Notes: generated from the sequence alone by a model not told the origin. A stretch of 64,000 nt of DNA from an uncultured Bacteroidota bacterium (GCA_903927185.1 CAIYLW010000084.1:1-64000); one strand, 5' to 3'. Numbered from the stretch's first letter, positions 26,242 to 35,602 are shown. Made by a program: numbers and translations.

Positions 26242-26907
26242 ATGAAAAGTATTCCTATGAAAACTGTGATTATTGTAGTCCCCTTAATGTTGGCGGCTGT
26301 TTTATTAATGAAAAAGAAAGATATGAGTTATAGACAATCAATATTAAAAACGATGTATCCACTCATCATGTTACCAGGAAAAGTATTTGGGTCTAAAAAT
26401 GCTATTCAAAAAAACATCACTAATATTCATCCAATTGTAGATTTCTATTCATTAAAAATTGTTTTGAATGATGGGAGTATTTTAGATGTGAATCAATTTA
26501 AAGGAAAGAAAATTATATTGGTAAATACTGCAAGCGATTGTGGTTATACAGCTCAATATGCTGAATTGGAAAAACTGTATCAACAACACAAAGAAAATTT
26601 AGTGATTATTGGATTTCCTGCTAATGATTTTAAAGAACAAGAGAAAAAAGATGATGCATCAATTGCGGAATTTTGTAAAATAAATTATGGGGTAACATTT
26701 TATCTGGCAAAAAAATCGCAAGTAATCAAGGGGGCTGAACAGAATCCTGTTTTTAATTGGTTATCAAACCCTGAAAAAAACGGCTGGTGCAATCAGGAAC
26801 CCAAATGGAATTTCTGTAAATATTTAGTAGATGGCAATGGAGTGCTCACTCATTTTTTTGCACAATCTGTATCTCCACTTGATCCGCAAGTTTTAGATGA
26901 ATTTTGA
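26242..26907 (+). CDS. glutathione peroxidase-like protein with N-terminal membrane anchor
   Basis: The 221-residue protein has a hydrophobic segment at 7-22, then a peroxidase domain from about 60. The peroxidatic Cys100 lies in NTASDCGYT. The catalytic Gln133 is in FKEQE (NQFGxQ appears as NDFKEQ) and the WNF motif is at 189-191, so the tetrad is complete. Cysteine replaces selenocysteine. An anchored form would act at the membrane surface on lipid hydroperoxides, and in bacteria thioredoxin is the usual reductant (family knowledge). One base separates it from the aldehyde dehydrogenase gene. Confidence 0.88.
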   Translation: MKSIPMKTVIIVVPLMLAAVLLMKKKDMSYRQSILKTMYPLIMLPGKVFGSKNAIQKNITNIHPIVDFYSLKIVLNDGSILDVNQFKGKKIILVNTASDCGYTAQYAELEKLYQQHKENLVIIGFPANDFKEQEKKDDASIAEFCKINYGVTFYLAKKSQVIKGAEQNPVFNWLSNPEKNGWCNQEPKWNFCKYLVDGNGVLTHFFAQSVSPLDPQVLDEF

Positions 26908-26909
26908 AT

Positions 26910-27947
26910 TTAAACTGGGCACTTCTGATGATAATCGATTAGCTCTATCTGTGCTCTTTCAAATTCATAGCCCTTATAATATTGATGTAATTCGTCTAAT
27001 ACACTTTCAACTTCTTCTACTGTATTTAGAATAACTAATCGGCTTCTAAACTCTTTTATATTGGGTAATCCTTTTAGGTAATTGGTATAATGTCTGCGCA
27101 TTTCGTAAATGCCTGCGATACCACCCTTCCATTCGAAAGATTTGTGTAAATGCTTTTTGCAAACAATGATTCGCTCTTCTAAAGTTGGTGGAGCCATCAA
27201 TTGGCCATGCTCCATAAAATATTTAATTTCTCTGAAAATCCAAGGATAACCGATGGCGGCTCTACCAATCATAATTCCATCAACACCATAACGTTCTTTG
27301 TATTCTTTAGCTTTTTGAGGTGAATTAATATCACCATTACCAAAAATAGGAATCTTAATCCGAGGGTTGTTTTTCACCTTTGCAATCAGGCTCCAATCTG
27401 CTTCACCCTTATACAATTGAGCCCTGGTTCTTCCGTGAATAGCCAAAGCCTTTACGCCGGCATCCTGTAAACGTTCTGCAACTTCTTCAATATTTTTACT
27501 ATTATCGTCCCAGCCCAAACGGGTTTTTACAGTTACTGGTAATTTGGTGCTTCTAACAACTGCGTCAGTAAGACGAATCATCAAATCAATATCTTTCAAA
27601 ACACCAGCACCTGCTCCCTTGCTCACTACCTTTTTTACGGGGCATCCGAAATTAATATCTAATAGATCCGGATTTACCGTATCAACAATTTTAGCGCTCA
27701 AGGCCATGGCATCTTCATCGCCACCAAATATCTGAATGCCGATGGGACGTTCATAATCGTAAATGTCTAATTTCTGACGACTTTTGATCGCATCACGAAT
27801 CAACCCTTCGCTACTAATAAATTCAGTATACATCAGATCAGCGCCATTGTCTTTACAGACTGCTCTGAATGGGGGATCGCTAACATCCTCCATGGGAGCT
27901 AGTAATAAAGGGAAATCCGGTAATGTTATATTGCCAATTGTAACCAT
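26910..27947 (-). CDS. dusB: tRNA-dihydrouridine synthase
   Basis: This flavoenzyme reduces uridines in tRNA to dihydrouridine. The 345-residue protein has LLAPMEDVSDPPFR at 15-28, the catalytic Cys102 in DINFGCPV, AIHGRTRAQ and the phosphate-binding GVDGIMIGRAAIG. It belongs to the DusB branch by its length and N-terminus. It converges on the glutathione peroxidase gene with a 2-base gap. Confidence 0.94.
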   Translation of the reverse strand: MVTIGNITLPDFPLLLAPMEDVSDPPFRAVCKDNGADLMYTEFISSEGLIRDAIKSRQKLDIYDYERPIGIQIFGGDEDAMALSAKIVDTVNPDLLDINFGCPVKKVVSKGAGAGVLKDIDLMIRLTDAVVRSTKLPVTVKTRLGWDDNSKNIEEVAERLQDAGVKALAIHGRTRAQLYKGEADWSLIAKVKNNPRIKIPIFGNGDINSPQKAKEYKERYGVDGIMIGRAAIGYPWIFREIKYFMEHGQLMAPPTLEERIIVCKKHLHKSFEWKGGIAGIYEMRRHYTNYLKGLPNIKEFRSRLVILNTVEEVESVLDELHQYYKGYEFERAQIELIDYHQKCPV

Positions 27948-28053
27948 CTTAATATTTGAAGTATGCCTAGCAAATATGGAGCTTGCCTTTTATCCATTAT
28001 CTTGCAGGCGCATTATACAAAAATGCAAATTTACACTCTTATTTCAGATTTGC

Positions 28054-28983
28054 ATGCGTCAGAAAATTGAATTGAATTATCCCTCCCAATTTGCATTGTT
28101 ATTGGCTTTATTAGGATTTGGCCTCATTTTAGGCAGTTCCGTGGTTTTGACTATCGGCGCTGAATTATTGCATGCGCGAATGAAATCCGTCACTACATTA
28201 ATGAATAATCCCCAAAATGCAAATATTTCAAGGATTTTAAATACACTAGCCTCTTTTTTTGCATTTGGTCTGCCTACTATCGTTTTAGGTCGTATTGTAA
28301 AAGGAAAAGCCTTCGAATATTTAGGTTTTCGAACCAAAATAAGTTCCAAACAGATAATTCTGGCATTAATGATTGCATTTGTTGGGCTAATCATCAGCGG
28401 TGCATTTAGTGAAATAAATCAGGCAATTCCCCTACCTGCTAAATGGTTAGCAGCGGCAAAAGAAGCAGAAGCAAAATATAAAGAAAGTATGATGTCGATG
28501 ATTACTATGAAAACTATGAGTGATTATCTATTATCAATTTTAGTTATGGCAGTTGCTCCAGCCATTTTTGAAGAAATGCTTTTTCGTGGGGCAGTACAAA
28601 AAATTTTTGTGGGTTGGTTTAAAAATAGTTTTTGGGGTATACTTTTAGCTAGTGTACTTTTTAGCGCGATACATTTTTCGTTTTTCGGATTTCTTCCTCG
28701 TGTTGCATTAGGGCTTATTTTGGGTTATGTTTTTTATTTTAGTGGGAATCTTTGGTTAAATATCTTCATACACTTTCTTTATAATGGCATTATTGTTACC
28801 CAATTATTTGTAGCATCAAAGCAGGGTAAACAAATTGATAAAGCGATGGACGAGACAATGCCAATTTGGTTAGGACTGATTGCTGTATTGAGCATCTTTT
28901 TGTTGTTGAGGTTATTTAAACAGGAATCGGATTTGGAATTAGCAACTTATTCAAACAATTCAACTGAAAAAGAATTCAACTAG
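28054..28983 (+). CDS. CPBP family intramembrane glutamic endopeptidase
   Basis: I start the gene at the ATG at 28054 because the longer frame from 27784 overlaps dusB. From there it is 309 residues with about eight hydrophobic segments. The catalytic EExxxR motif is at 173-178 (FEEMLFRG), the second motif has His207 (FSAIHFSF), and the third has N236 and H240 (LNIFIHFLYNG). It belongs to the CPBP (Abi) group, related to Rce1. The substrate is unknown. A DUF2007 gene follows after one base. Confidence 0.88.
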   Translation: MRQKIELNYPSQFALLLALLGFGLILGSSVVLTIGAELLHARMKSVTTLMNNPQNANISRILNTLASFFAFGLPTIVLGRIVKGKAFEYLGFRTKISSKQIILALMIAFVGLIISGAFSEINQAIPLPAKWLAAAKEAEAKYKESMMSMITMKTMSDYLLSILVMAVAPAIFEEMLFRGAVQKIFVGWFKNSFWGILLASVLFSAIHFSFFGFLPRVALGLILGYVFYFSGNLWLNIFIHFLYNGIIVTQLFVASKQGKQIDKAMDETMPIWLGLIAVLSIFLLLRLFKQESDLELATYSNNSTEKEFN

Positions 28984-28984
28984 T

Positions 28985-29191
28985 ATGAAAAATTGGGATA
29001 AAATATTTAGCACAAAAAACTTGGCTGAAGCAAGTATTATTCAGGGCTTACTCATAGAAAATGAAGTTCCAGTACAGATTTTAAATAAACAAGACAGTAG
29101 CTATCCAATGTTTGGAGATATCGAATTATATGTCCCTTCTCATTTAAATATAACTGCCCAACAATTAATCGAGAAAGCACAGCTCAATTAA
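28985..29191 (+). CDS. DUF2007 domain protein
   Basis: A 68-residue soluble protein with the family pattern: KIFSTKNLAEASIIQGLLIENEVPV at the start (an ACT-like beta-alpha-beta unit) and ELYVPSHL at the end. Members bind small ligands or act in signalling, but no function is established. The gene starts 1 base after the protease stop and the protein is probably co-translated with it. Confidence 0.85.
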   Translation: MKNWDKIFSTKNLAEASIIQGLLIENEVPVQILNKQDSSYPMFGDIELYVPSHLNITAQQLIEKAQLN

Positions 29192-29265
29192 GATTCGAAT
29201 ACTTTAATGCCTCAATTTTTTTTTACTATCTTGCTTTTGGATACTGCCTAATGCAGTAAATTATT

Positions 29266-30132
29266 ATGGCTTTTAACCTTGCTGTTTTTAAGACTCGTGC
29301 TCTGAGCGCAATTATTTTTGCAATCATTATGATAGGTGGACTAATTTATAATCAGTGGTCCTTTATTTTGTTGATTGTAGTAATTCATTTTGGTTGTTGG
29401 TGGGAGTTTCATCGATTAATGGATAAGATTGAACCTACTTATAAAGACCTACCTAATCTTTTGCGCTATAGTATGATGCTAATAGGATTAGGCTATATGT
29501 TATATATGTGTAATCCTATTCCCTATCAATTAGGTAAACAAAATTTGCAGGAACTAGGTGGTTACTTATTAGTTACAATGGCTGCAATTTTCCTACTTGG
29601 TTTAGTGGTTTTTTATAAAAAAATCAGTTTCAATAATGTTCTTTCATTGATAGCTGGGTTCCTTTATATATCATTGAGTTGGGGTTTAATGATTAAGCTA
29701 AGGTGGCGTTTAGATATCTACACGCGAGTTGATACTGGTTGGATCATACCTGTTGTACTGGTTGCTTCTATTTGGGTTAATGATACTATGGCATATATAG
29801 CAGGCTCCCTTTTTGGTAGAAGACCATTATCTGTTATTTCTCCAAAAAAAACATGGGAAGGAACGATTACCGGAATAATATTGGCTGTTATAATCATCAG
29901 TTATGGTGGTAGTATATTATTTCAGTTGCCTTTCCGTTTATTGGTTCTGGTTTCTTTCTTAGCATCGGTAATTGGCACTATTGGGGATCTATTGGAAAGT
30001 AAGTTAAAGCGATTAGCAAATGTTAAAGATAGTGGCAGTATGATGCCTGGACATGGTGGTTTCTTAGATCGTTTCGATTCTCTTTTACTTGCCACACCCT
30101 ATATTTGGCTTTTTGCAGATATGTTTTTATAG
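29266..30132 (+). CDS. cdsA: phosphatidate cytidylyltransferase
   Basis: CdsA makes CDP-diacylglycerol from phosphatidic acid and CTP at the inner membrane. The 288-residue protein has about eight hydrophobic segments and the C-terminal signature SGSMMPGHGGFLDRFDSL near 255-272, with the catalytic Asp residues. The psd gene follows, so consecutive steps of phospholipid synthesis are adjacent. Confidence 0.95.
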   Translation: MAFNLAVFKTRALSAIIFAIIMIGGLIYNQWSFILLIVVIHFGCWWEFHRLMDKIEPTYKDLPNLLRYSMMLIGLGYMLYMCNPIPYQLGKQNLQELGGYLLVTMAAIFLLGLVVFYKKISFNNVLSLIAGFLYISLSWGLMIKLRWRLDIYTRVDTGWIIPVVLVASIWVNDTMAYIAGSLFGRRPLSVISPKKTWEGTITGIILAVIIISYGGSILFQLPFRLLVLVSFLASVIGTIGDLLESKLKRLANVKDSGSMMPGHGGFLDRFDSLLLATPYIWLFADMFL

Positions 30133-30145
30133 TAAGCTTTTGATT

Positions 30146-30178
30146 TTTGTTTAATAGATTAAACATCTGTTAGATTTG
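30146..30178 (+). promoter_or_regulatory. predicted psd promoter
   Basis: TTTG at 30146-30149 and TAGATTTG at 30171-30178 are 21 bases apart, a perfect match to the Bacteroidota consensus. The psd start is 18 bases downstream of the -7 box. Confidence 0.6.
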
Positions 30179-30195
30179 CAGCAAAATATTTAATA

Positions 30196-30855
30196 ATGAA
30201 GATACATAAAGAAGGATATCAATCAATTGGAATTGGAGCATTGATTTTTGGCGTGCTTAATTTAATTTCTTTTACATTTTTCAATGTTTCCCAGCCATGG
30301 GTAGCGTTTGCGATATTTATAGTAACCCTGGGTATTTTCTTATTTCTAGTTTCATTTTTTAGAATTCCCAATAGGATTTTAACTATTAACGGGGATCAAA
30401 TTATTTGCCCTGCAGATGGGAAAGTGGTAGTTATTGAAGAAGTTATTGATTCGGAATATTTTAAAGACAAACGTATTCAATTGAGTGTGTTTATGAGTCC
30501 TGCTAATGTTCACGTTAATAGAAATCCAATTGATGGCGAAGTAGTTTATAACCAATATCACAAAGGAAAATATCTGGTTGCCTGGCATCCGAAATCGTCT
30601 ACAGAAAACGAACGTTGGAGTGTGGTGGTAAAGAATCCTCATGGTGAGTTACTTTACAAACAAATTGCAGGTGCCCTTGCAGAGAGAATTTGTAATTATA
30701 CGAATGTGGGACAGCAAGTGAAGCAAACAGAAGAATATGGATTTATAAAGTTTGGAAGTAGGGTTGATTTATTACTGCCCCTTACTGCTAAAATTCATGT
30801 AGAATTGAATCAGGTTGTAAAAGGCGGCGTTACAGTATTGGCTAGCTGGTCTTAA
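30196..30855 (+). CDS. psd: phosphatidylserine decarboxylase proenzyme
   Basis: The enzyme decarboxylates phosphatidylserine to phosphatidylethanolamine. The 219-residue proenzyme has two hydrophobic segments (11-30, 34-55). The self-cleavage site Gly187-Ser188 sits in FGSRVDLLLP and leaves a pyruvoyl group. FMSPANVHVNR near 99-109 and CPADGKV at 71-77 are also conserved. This is the short archaeal-type proenzyme. cdsA is upstream, but a good promoter lies between them. Confidence 0.93.
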   Translation: MKIHKEGYQSIGIGALIFGVLNLISFTFFNVSQPWVAFAIFIVTLGIFLFLVSFFRIPNRILTINGDQIICPADGKVVVIEEVIDSEYFKDKRIQLSVFMSPANVHVNRNPIDGEVVYNQYHKGKYLVAWHPKSSTENERWSVVVKNPHGELLYKQIAGALAERICNYTNVGQQVKQTEEYGFIKFGSRVDLLLPLTAKIHVELNQVVKGGVTVLASWS

Positions 30856-30858
30856 AAT

Positions 30859-30888
30859 TTCAAAAGTTAAAATTTCGAAAGTTAAAAT
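30859..30888. repeat. tandem 15-base repeat
   Basis: TTCAAAAGTTAAAAT is followed directly by TTCGAAAGTTAAAAT, one mismatch in 15. It lies between the psd stop and its terminator and resembles the A-rich tracts at 14888 and 23122. Confidence 0.6.
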
Positions 30889-30891
30889 ATT

Positions 30892-30929
30892 AAAGCCGTC
30901 TGTCTCAATTATTTGAGACAGACGGCTTT
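30892..30929. terminator. bidirectional intrinsic terminator
   Basis: A perfect 17-base-pair stem (AAAGCCGTCTGTCTCAA, TTGAGACAGACGGCTTT) with loop TTAT is flanked by A and T runs. It serves both the psd gene and the convergent nucleotidase gene, whose stop is two bases beyond. Confidence 0.95.
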
Positions 30930-30931
30930 TT

Positions 30932-31627
30932 TTATAAAATATTTTCTAGTTCTTTTAAGTGATGAATCATATAAGTAGCCTTAACAGTAGGTTCTACTTT
31001 TAAGTGATTCACGAAAATGGTATCAAGTCCTGCATTAATGCCACCTTGTATATCAGCATCCTGGTTATCACCAATCATAATACTTTCTTCAGGAATAGCC
31101 CCAGCTTTATTTAATGCATATTCAAAGATTTCTTTATGAGGTTTAAGACTATTACTTGCTTCTGAAGTAACTACCTGATCAAAGTATGCGGTAAGATTAC
31201 TTTCTCTTAATTTATTATGCTGTACCGATTCAAATCCATTGGTAACTAAATGTAATTTGTAATTTTTGTTTTTTAAGTAGTCAAGAATTTCAATAGTATA
31301 TGGGAATAATTTTCTCTTTGTAGGTAATAACTCTAAAAATTGAACTGACATTCTTTTAGCTAATGGTTCGTCAGCAATTTTAAATTCAAGTAATGCAAGC
31401 CACATACGTTTCCATCTTAATTCTTCTTGTCTAATAAAGCCTTTTGTGTAACGATCCCATAAACGGTGGTTATGATGACTATAATGCGCAAAGAATTGTT
31501 CAAAATCTAACACACCTCTTTCCTTAAGTAAATTACTTTCGTACAAATCATTTAGCGTTTCTTTTGAGTTTGCTTCAAAATCCCAAAGTGTGTGGTCAAG
31601 GTCGAAAAATAGCTGTTGATAATGCAT
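30932..31627 (-). CDS. yjjG: YjjG family noncanonical pyrimidine nucleotidase (HAD)
   Basis: From the second in-frame ATG (31627) the product is 231 residues. HAD motif I is FFDLDHTLWDF with Asp9 and Asp11, motif II is VTNGF, and motif IV is MIGDNQDADIQGG. The start matches YjjG, which dephosphorylates non-canonical pyrimidine monophosphates. The assignment within HAD rests on LWDFEANS and overall length. It shares a terminator with psd. Confidence 0.85.
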   Translation of the reverse strand: MHYQQLFFDLDHTLWDFEANSKETLNDLYESNLLKERGVLDFEQFFAHYSHHNHRLWDRYTKGFIRQEELRWKRMWLALLEFKIADEPLAKRMSVQFLELLPTKRKLFPYTIEILDYLKNKNYKLHLVTNGFESVQHNKLRESNLTAYFDQVVTSEASNSLKPHKEIFEYALNKAGAIPEESIMIGDNQDADIQGGINAGLDTIFVNHLKVEPTVKATYMIHHLKELENIL

Positions 31628-31700
31628 GGGCACAAAATACGAACAAATACAATCGAAGGATTCCTAAAAATAAGTGAACTTTACCGCGCAAATCGTTTAT

Positions 31701-32399
31701 ATGAATATTATTATCACTGGAGCATCGAAGGGAATAGGTAAAGCAATTGCAATGGCTTTTGCAAAACCGGGTAATCAACTATTAATCTGTAGCAGAAATG
31801 AAAAGGAATTAATAGAGACTGCAAAAGAACTTCAAGAAAAAAATCCGGAGACTATTATCCAGTATAGGGCTACTTATATGGGTAATAAAACTGATGTGCT
31901 TCATTTTGCTGATTGGTGTTTATCGTTTGGCGTTCCAGATATTATCATCAATAACGCGGGACAATTTATACCAGGCAGTATTCATAATGAACCGGACGGG
32001 CATCTTGAAAAAATGCTTGAAATAAATTTATATAGTGCTTATCATCTTACGCGTCGATTATTGCCAAGCATGATTAAGCAAAAGAGTGGACACATTTTTA
32101 ATGTATGTTCCATCGCTGCATTGAATGCATACGCTAATGGAGGTGCATATAGTATTAGTAAATTTGCTTTATTGGGATTTAGTAAAAATTTACGGGAAGA
32201 GATGAAACCCAATGGAATTAAGGTTACCGCTGTATTGCCAGGAGCTACCATGAGTGCTAGTTGGGCAGGGGCGAGCATTGATCCCAATAGAATTATGGAA
32301 GCCAATGATATTGCAACAATGATATATGCTGCTTCTCAATTATCTGCTCAGGCAGTTGTTGAAGACATTATTTTGAGACCTCAGTTGGGCGATTTGTAG
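31701..32399 (+). CDS. SDR family NAD(P)-dependent oxidoreductase
   Basis: I choose the ATG at 31701, which begins directly with the beta-strand of the fold (MNIIITGASKGIG); the ATG at 31674 adds nine residues. The 232-residue enzyme has TGASKGIG at 6-13, NNAG at 84-87 and the catalytic Ser137, Tyr150 and Lys154 (YSISK). Substrate unknown; 3-oxoacyl reductase-like or carbonyl reductase. Confidence 0.88.
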   Translation: MNIIITGASKGIGKAIAMAFAKPGNQLLICSRNEKELIETAKELQEKNPETIIQYRATYMGNKTDVLHFADWCLSFGVPDIIINNAGQFIPGSIHNEPDGHLEKMLEINLYSAYHLTRRLLPSMIKQKSGHIFNVCSIAALNAYANGGAYSISKFALLGFSKNLREEMKPNGIKVTAVLPGATMSASWAGASIDPNRIMEANDIATMIYAASQLSAQAVVEDIILRPQLGDL

Positions 32400-32415
32400 T
32401 TCAATTTCGCGTTAA

Positions 32416-33429
32416 CTAGATTTTCTTTTTGTTTAGGATAGAAAAATCACTTTCATCTTTTACAATTGTATTTCTAAGAATCCCTAAACCTTCAATTTCC
32501 ATTTCAATGCTATCGCCAGCTTTTAACCAGCGGGAATCTGCATTGGGGTCTAGTAATTTATTTGTGATATTATTTTCCAGAAAACAACCCGTACCCACTG
32601 TACCACTACCAATGATATCTCCAGGTTGTAGGTTTACACCATAAGCACATCTTTCAATAATTTCGGCAAAAGTCCATTGCATTTCCGATAAGTTCCCTCC
32701 ACTCACTTGTTCTCCATTTACGGCACATTTCATTTCAAGTTTCCAATTTTTTCCTATATGGCCATAAGATGCCTGGATTTCATATTGCTCTAATTCGTCT
32801 AGCGTTACCAGGCAGGGCCCGATGGTTGTTGCAAAATCTTTTCCTTTTGCAGGACCAAGATTCAATTGCATTTCCTCAAGCTGCATTTTACGTGCACTAA
32901 AATCATTAAAAATCATTAATCCACCAATATATCCATCTGCTTCTTCAGCAGGTATATTTCTTCCATGTTTACAAATTACAATCGCTGCCTCTAATTCAAA
33001 ATCGAGCTCTTCCATATGGTCGGGCATGCATATTATATTGCCTGGTCCTTGAATACTATGATGATTGCTAAAATAGAAAACCGGGAACTGATCATAGGCC
33101 TCTTTTAAATCAGCATTTGGATTCTTTCTGGTGGCTCTTGCGTGCTCGCGAAATGCATAGGCATCTCTGCAGGAAGTCGGAAAGGGGATAGGAGCTAATA
33201 ATTGTAATTCTTCTAGCGGGATGCCACGGTCGGCATTAATTCTGCCAGATTTAATTGCTGCATCTACCTGTTGCGCAATCGGATACATATCATCCCAATA
33301 ATGTAAAAACATATTCATACTATTGGGTAATTCGGGATGCAAAAGGTCGCAATCGTATAATAGTCCATCTACAAAAAAAGCCAATTGATCATGTCCGTCG
33401 TTGAGGTAAGAGACCAGTTTCATATTCAA
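32416..33429 (-). CDS. fumarylacetoacetate hydrolase family protein
   Basis: The 337-residue protein has the FAH fold markers: the metal-binding ELDFELEAAIVI segment, GGLMIFNDFSARKMQ, and the catalytic KGKDFATTIGP region. The C-terminus GSGTVGTGC is typical of 2-oxo-acid hydrolases and decarboxylases of this family. Substrate unknown: tyrosine or homoprotocatechuate pathways are possible. It converges with the SDR gene after a 16-base gap. Confidence 0.88.
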   Translation of the reverse strand: MNMKLVSYLNDGHDQLAFFVDGLLYDCDLLHPELPNSMNMFLHYWDDMYPIAQQVDAAIKSGRINADRGIPLEELQLLAPIPFPTSCRDAYAFREHARATRKNPNADLKEAYDQFPVFYFSNHHSIQGPGNIICMPDHMEELDFELEAAIVICKHGRNIPAEEADGYIGGLMIFNDFSARKMQLEEMQLNLGPAKGKDFATTIGPCLVTLDELEQYEIQASYGHIGKNWKLEMKCAVNGEQVSGGNLSEMQWTFAEIIERCAYGVNLQPGDIIGSGTVGTGCFLENNITNKLLDPNADSRWLKAGDSIEMEIEGLGILRNTIVKDESDFSILNKKKI

Positions 33430-33442
33430 ACATATTGAATAA

Positions 33443-33470
33443 CGAAAATAGGTTAAAAAGAGTAGTACAA
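33443..33470 (-). promoter_or_regulatory. possible promoter of the FAH-family gene
   Basis: On the minus strand TTG (33470-33468) and TATTTTCG (33450-33443) are 17 bases apart. This fits the TTCG variant of the -7 box seen elsewhere in the window. Confidence 0.35.
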
Positions 33471-33587
33471 TGTGCTTGCTTTTTTTATAAATAATTTTTA
33501 ACTTAGTGTCGAATGCTGGTTATATCCCACTATCTCCTGCCAAATATTTGAATTTCGCTCATTACAAAAAATTGTAAGACCGTAATT

Positions 33588-34535
33588 ATGGATAGAGAGG
33601 ATATTTATATTATCAGTCGTAATAGTAATTGGTCAACAAAAAATGTTGATGCCACATTAAAGCAGGATGTTTACAATGATGCTTCTGCCTGGAAAAAATT
33701 TCTACGTTTATTTTTATTGATTCTTGCTATTGGATTTGTAACCTCAGGTATCCTTTTCTTTTTTTCTTACAACTGGTATGGAATGAATAAATTCCTAAAG
33801 ATTGGAATAATTGAACTTATCATCATCGTAACTACAGGCATTGCACTCTTTGCAAAGGTTAGTTTATTAATAAAGAATATTCTATTAACAGCTCTATCTG
33901 TTTTGGTTGGTGCTTTATTTGCTGTATACGGACAGATATATCAAAGTGGAGCTACTGTTTATGACTTTTTTCTAGCATGGACTGTATTTGTAACTATCTG
34001 GGTGGTCATAACCAATTATGCTGTTTTATGGGCCTTTTTTCTGTATCTGGTGAATGCCACTTTTACGTTCTATGTTCAATTAGAAACTAGTCGTGTGTCT
34101 GAACATCAGGCATTTCTTATTGTGATATTAATGAATGGAACTTGGTTATTACTTTTTTTATTACTCTCTAAAAAGTATGATTATTTTAAAATAACAAGGT
34201 GGTTGAAAAATGCTGTTTTCATAGGCATAGTTGCTGTTTCAGCGTTTTCAGTTTGGGAAGGTATATTGGAAAAATTCGAACCTATTTTATATGCTTTGAT
34301 TACTTGCACTTTGGTGATTTATTTATTGGGATTGAAATATGCATTTGCACATAAAAATCTCATTTTCCTTTCTATTATTCCCTTCAGTTTTATTTTTATT
34401 CTTACTGCCTTTTCCATGAAAGTGTTCCCAAGAGAATGGGTTTTCCTCATTAATGGCATTTTTGTAATGGTTAGCGTAGGGTATCTGATAAAATATTTGC
34501 TCTTAATTCAAAAATCAGAGAAATGGCAAAGTTAG
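33588..34535 (+). CDS. DUF2157 family membrane protein
   Basis: The 315-residue protein has a ~35-residue soluble N-terminus followed by about nine hydrophobic segments, arranged as tightly packed helices with short loops (for example FLRLFLLILAIGFVTSGILF and FAVYGQIYQSGATVYDFFLAW). The GQIYQSGA segment is characteristic of DUF2157 proteins, which have no known activity. It overlaps the next gene by 13 bases. The three genes 33588-36077 therefore form one translationally coupled operon. Confidence 0.8.
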   Translation: MDREDIYIISRNSNWSTKNVDATLKQDVYNDASAWKKFLRLFLLILAIGFVTSGILFFFSYNWYGMNKFLKIGIIELIIIVTTGIALFAKVSLLIKNILLTALSVLVGALFAVYGQIYQSGATVYDFFLAWTVFVTIWVVITNYAVLWAFFLYLVNATFTFYVQLETSRVSEHQAFLIVILMNGTWLLLFLLLSKKYDYFKITRWLKNAVFIGIVAVSAFSVWEGILEKFEPILYALITCTLVIYLLGLKYAFAHKNLIFLSIIPFSFIFILTAFSMKVFPREWVFLINGIFVMVSVGYLIKYLLLIQKSEKWQS

Positions 34536-35602
34536 AGCATATCAAAAAATTAATTGAAGACATAAAGCATTCAGAGGGAGAAGGATTTGTTTTGAATCAA
34601 ATGAACCTCTCAGAAGAAATTAGTAAATATGAAAAAGAGAATGCAGGTTTAATAATTAAAATAATTACAATTCTGGGCGGATTTTTAGGAAGCACATTTC
34701 TGGTTGCATTTATCAGTTTAACTTTTCAATTAAATAAGAATCAAAATTTTATTCTTGCTTTTGGAATTATACTGATTATAGGCGCAGTTTTATCAAGTAG
34801 ATTTAGTAAGTTATTGATTTTCGATACAATTATTGTGACCATACTTTTATGGGGTATTTTGTTGGTTTCTGTAAGTTCATCTAGTTTAAATATTGCGGCA
34901 AGCTGGATCAGCTTTTACTTTTTATTAATTGGAGTATTTGCGATCTTATTTTCAAAAAATAGCTATCAAATTTTGATTGCATTATTAATGATTGCAGGTA
35001 GTTTATTATGGATGATACAGATCTATAAATATTTCTGGCTTTTTCATGCTTTTACCATCGTAATTGTTTTTGGATTAGTTCAAGTCTTTTTAAACGAAGC
35101 TACATTCATCTCTTCAAAGCATTATTTTTCAAAATTATATGACTCTTTAAAGATTGGACTCATTTTAATTCTTTTAATAAGTTTGGGAATCATTAGTGTT
35201 AAGTCTGAAATACCTTTTGATGTAAAATATCCTTGGATCTCCTCTCTTCCTCTTATAGTTGCTATTATACTATTTATTAATGTCCTGATGAATAAATTGG
35301 GAATAGCAGAAAAGAATACTAAAGATTTAGTTTATTTAATATCGCTAATTGTATTAGTACTGACAGCAATTTCTCCTGCAATTATAGGGTCTATACTTGT
35401 TTTACTTTTTTGTTTTTATATAAATTATAAAACAGGATTTATAATAGGAGTTCTAAGTATAATATTTTTTGTATGTATGTTTTATTATGAACTTAATTAT
35501 AGCCTTTTGATAAAATCAGAAATGCTTTTTGTTTCGGGGCTAATATTTGGCGGCATCTATTTTTTAAGTGCAAAAAAGTTAATGACTGATGAGAAAAATT
35601 AA
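34523..35602 (+). CDS. DUF4401-like membrane protein
   Basis: The 359-residue protein has a short soluble N-terminus (about 45 residues) and ten or more hydrophobic segments. I place it as DUF4401-like from its position after DUF2157 and before a GDYXXLXY protein, an order seen in other bacteria. The sequence itself shows no clear motif beyond the helix pattern. It overlaps the DUF2157 gene by 13 bases and the next gene by 14 bases. Confidence 0.65.
   Translation: MAKLEHIKKLIEDIKHSEGEGFVLNQMNLSEEISKYEKENAGLIIKIITILGGFLGSTFLVAFISLTFQLNKNQNFILAFGIILIIGAVLSSRFSKLLIFDTIIVTILLWGILLVSVSSSSLNIAASWISFYFLLIGVFAILFSKNSYQILIALLMIAGSLLWMIQIYKYFWLFHAFTIVIVFGLVQVFLNEATFISSKHYFSKLYDSLKIGLILILLISLGIISVKSEIPFDVKYPWISSLPLIVAIILFINVLMNKLGIAEKNTKDLVYLISLIVLVLTAISPAIIGSILVLLFCFYINYKTGFIIGVLSIIFFVCMFYYELNYSLLIKSEMLFVSGLIFGGIYFLSAKKLMTDEKN

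Noticed and set aside
27784..28053. Upstream in-frame extension of the CPBP protease gene
   Set aside because: It overlaps dusB on the other strand and lacks family similarity; the ATG at 28054 starts just before the first membrane segment.
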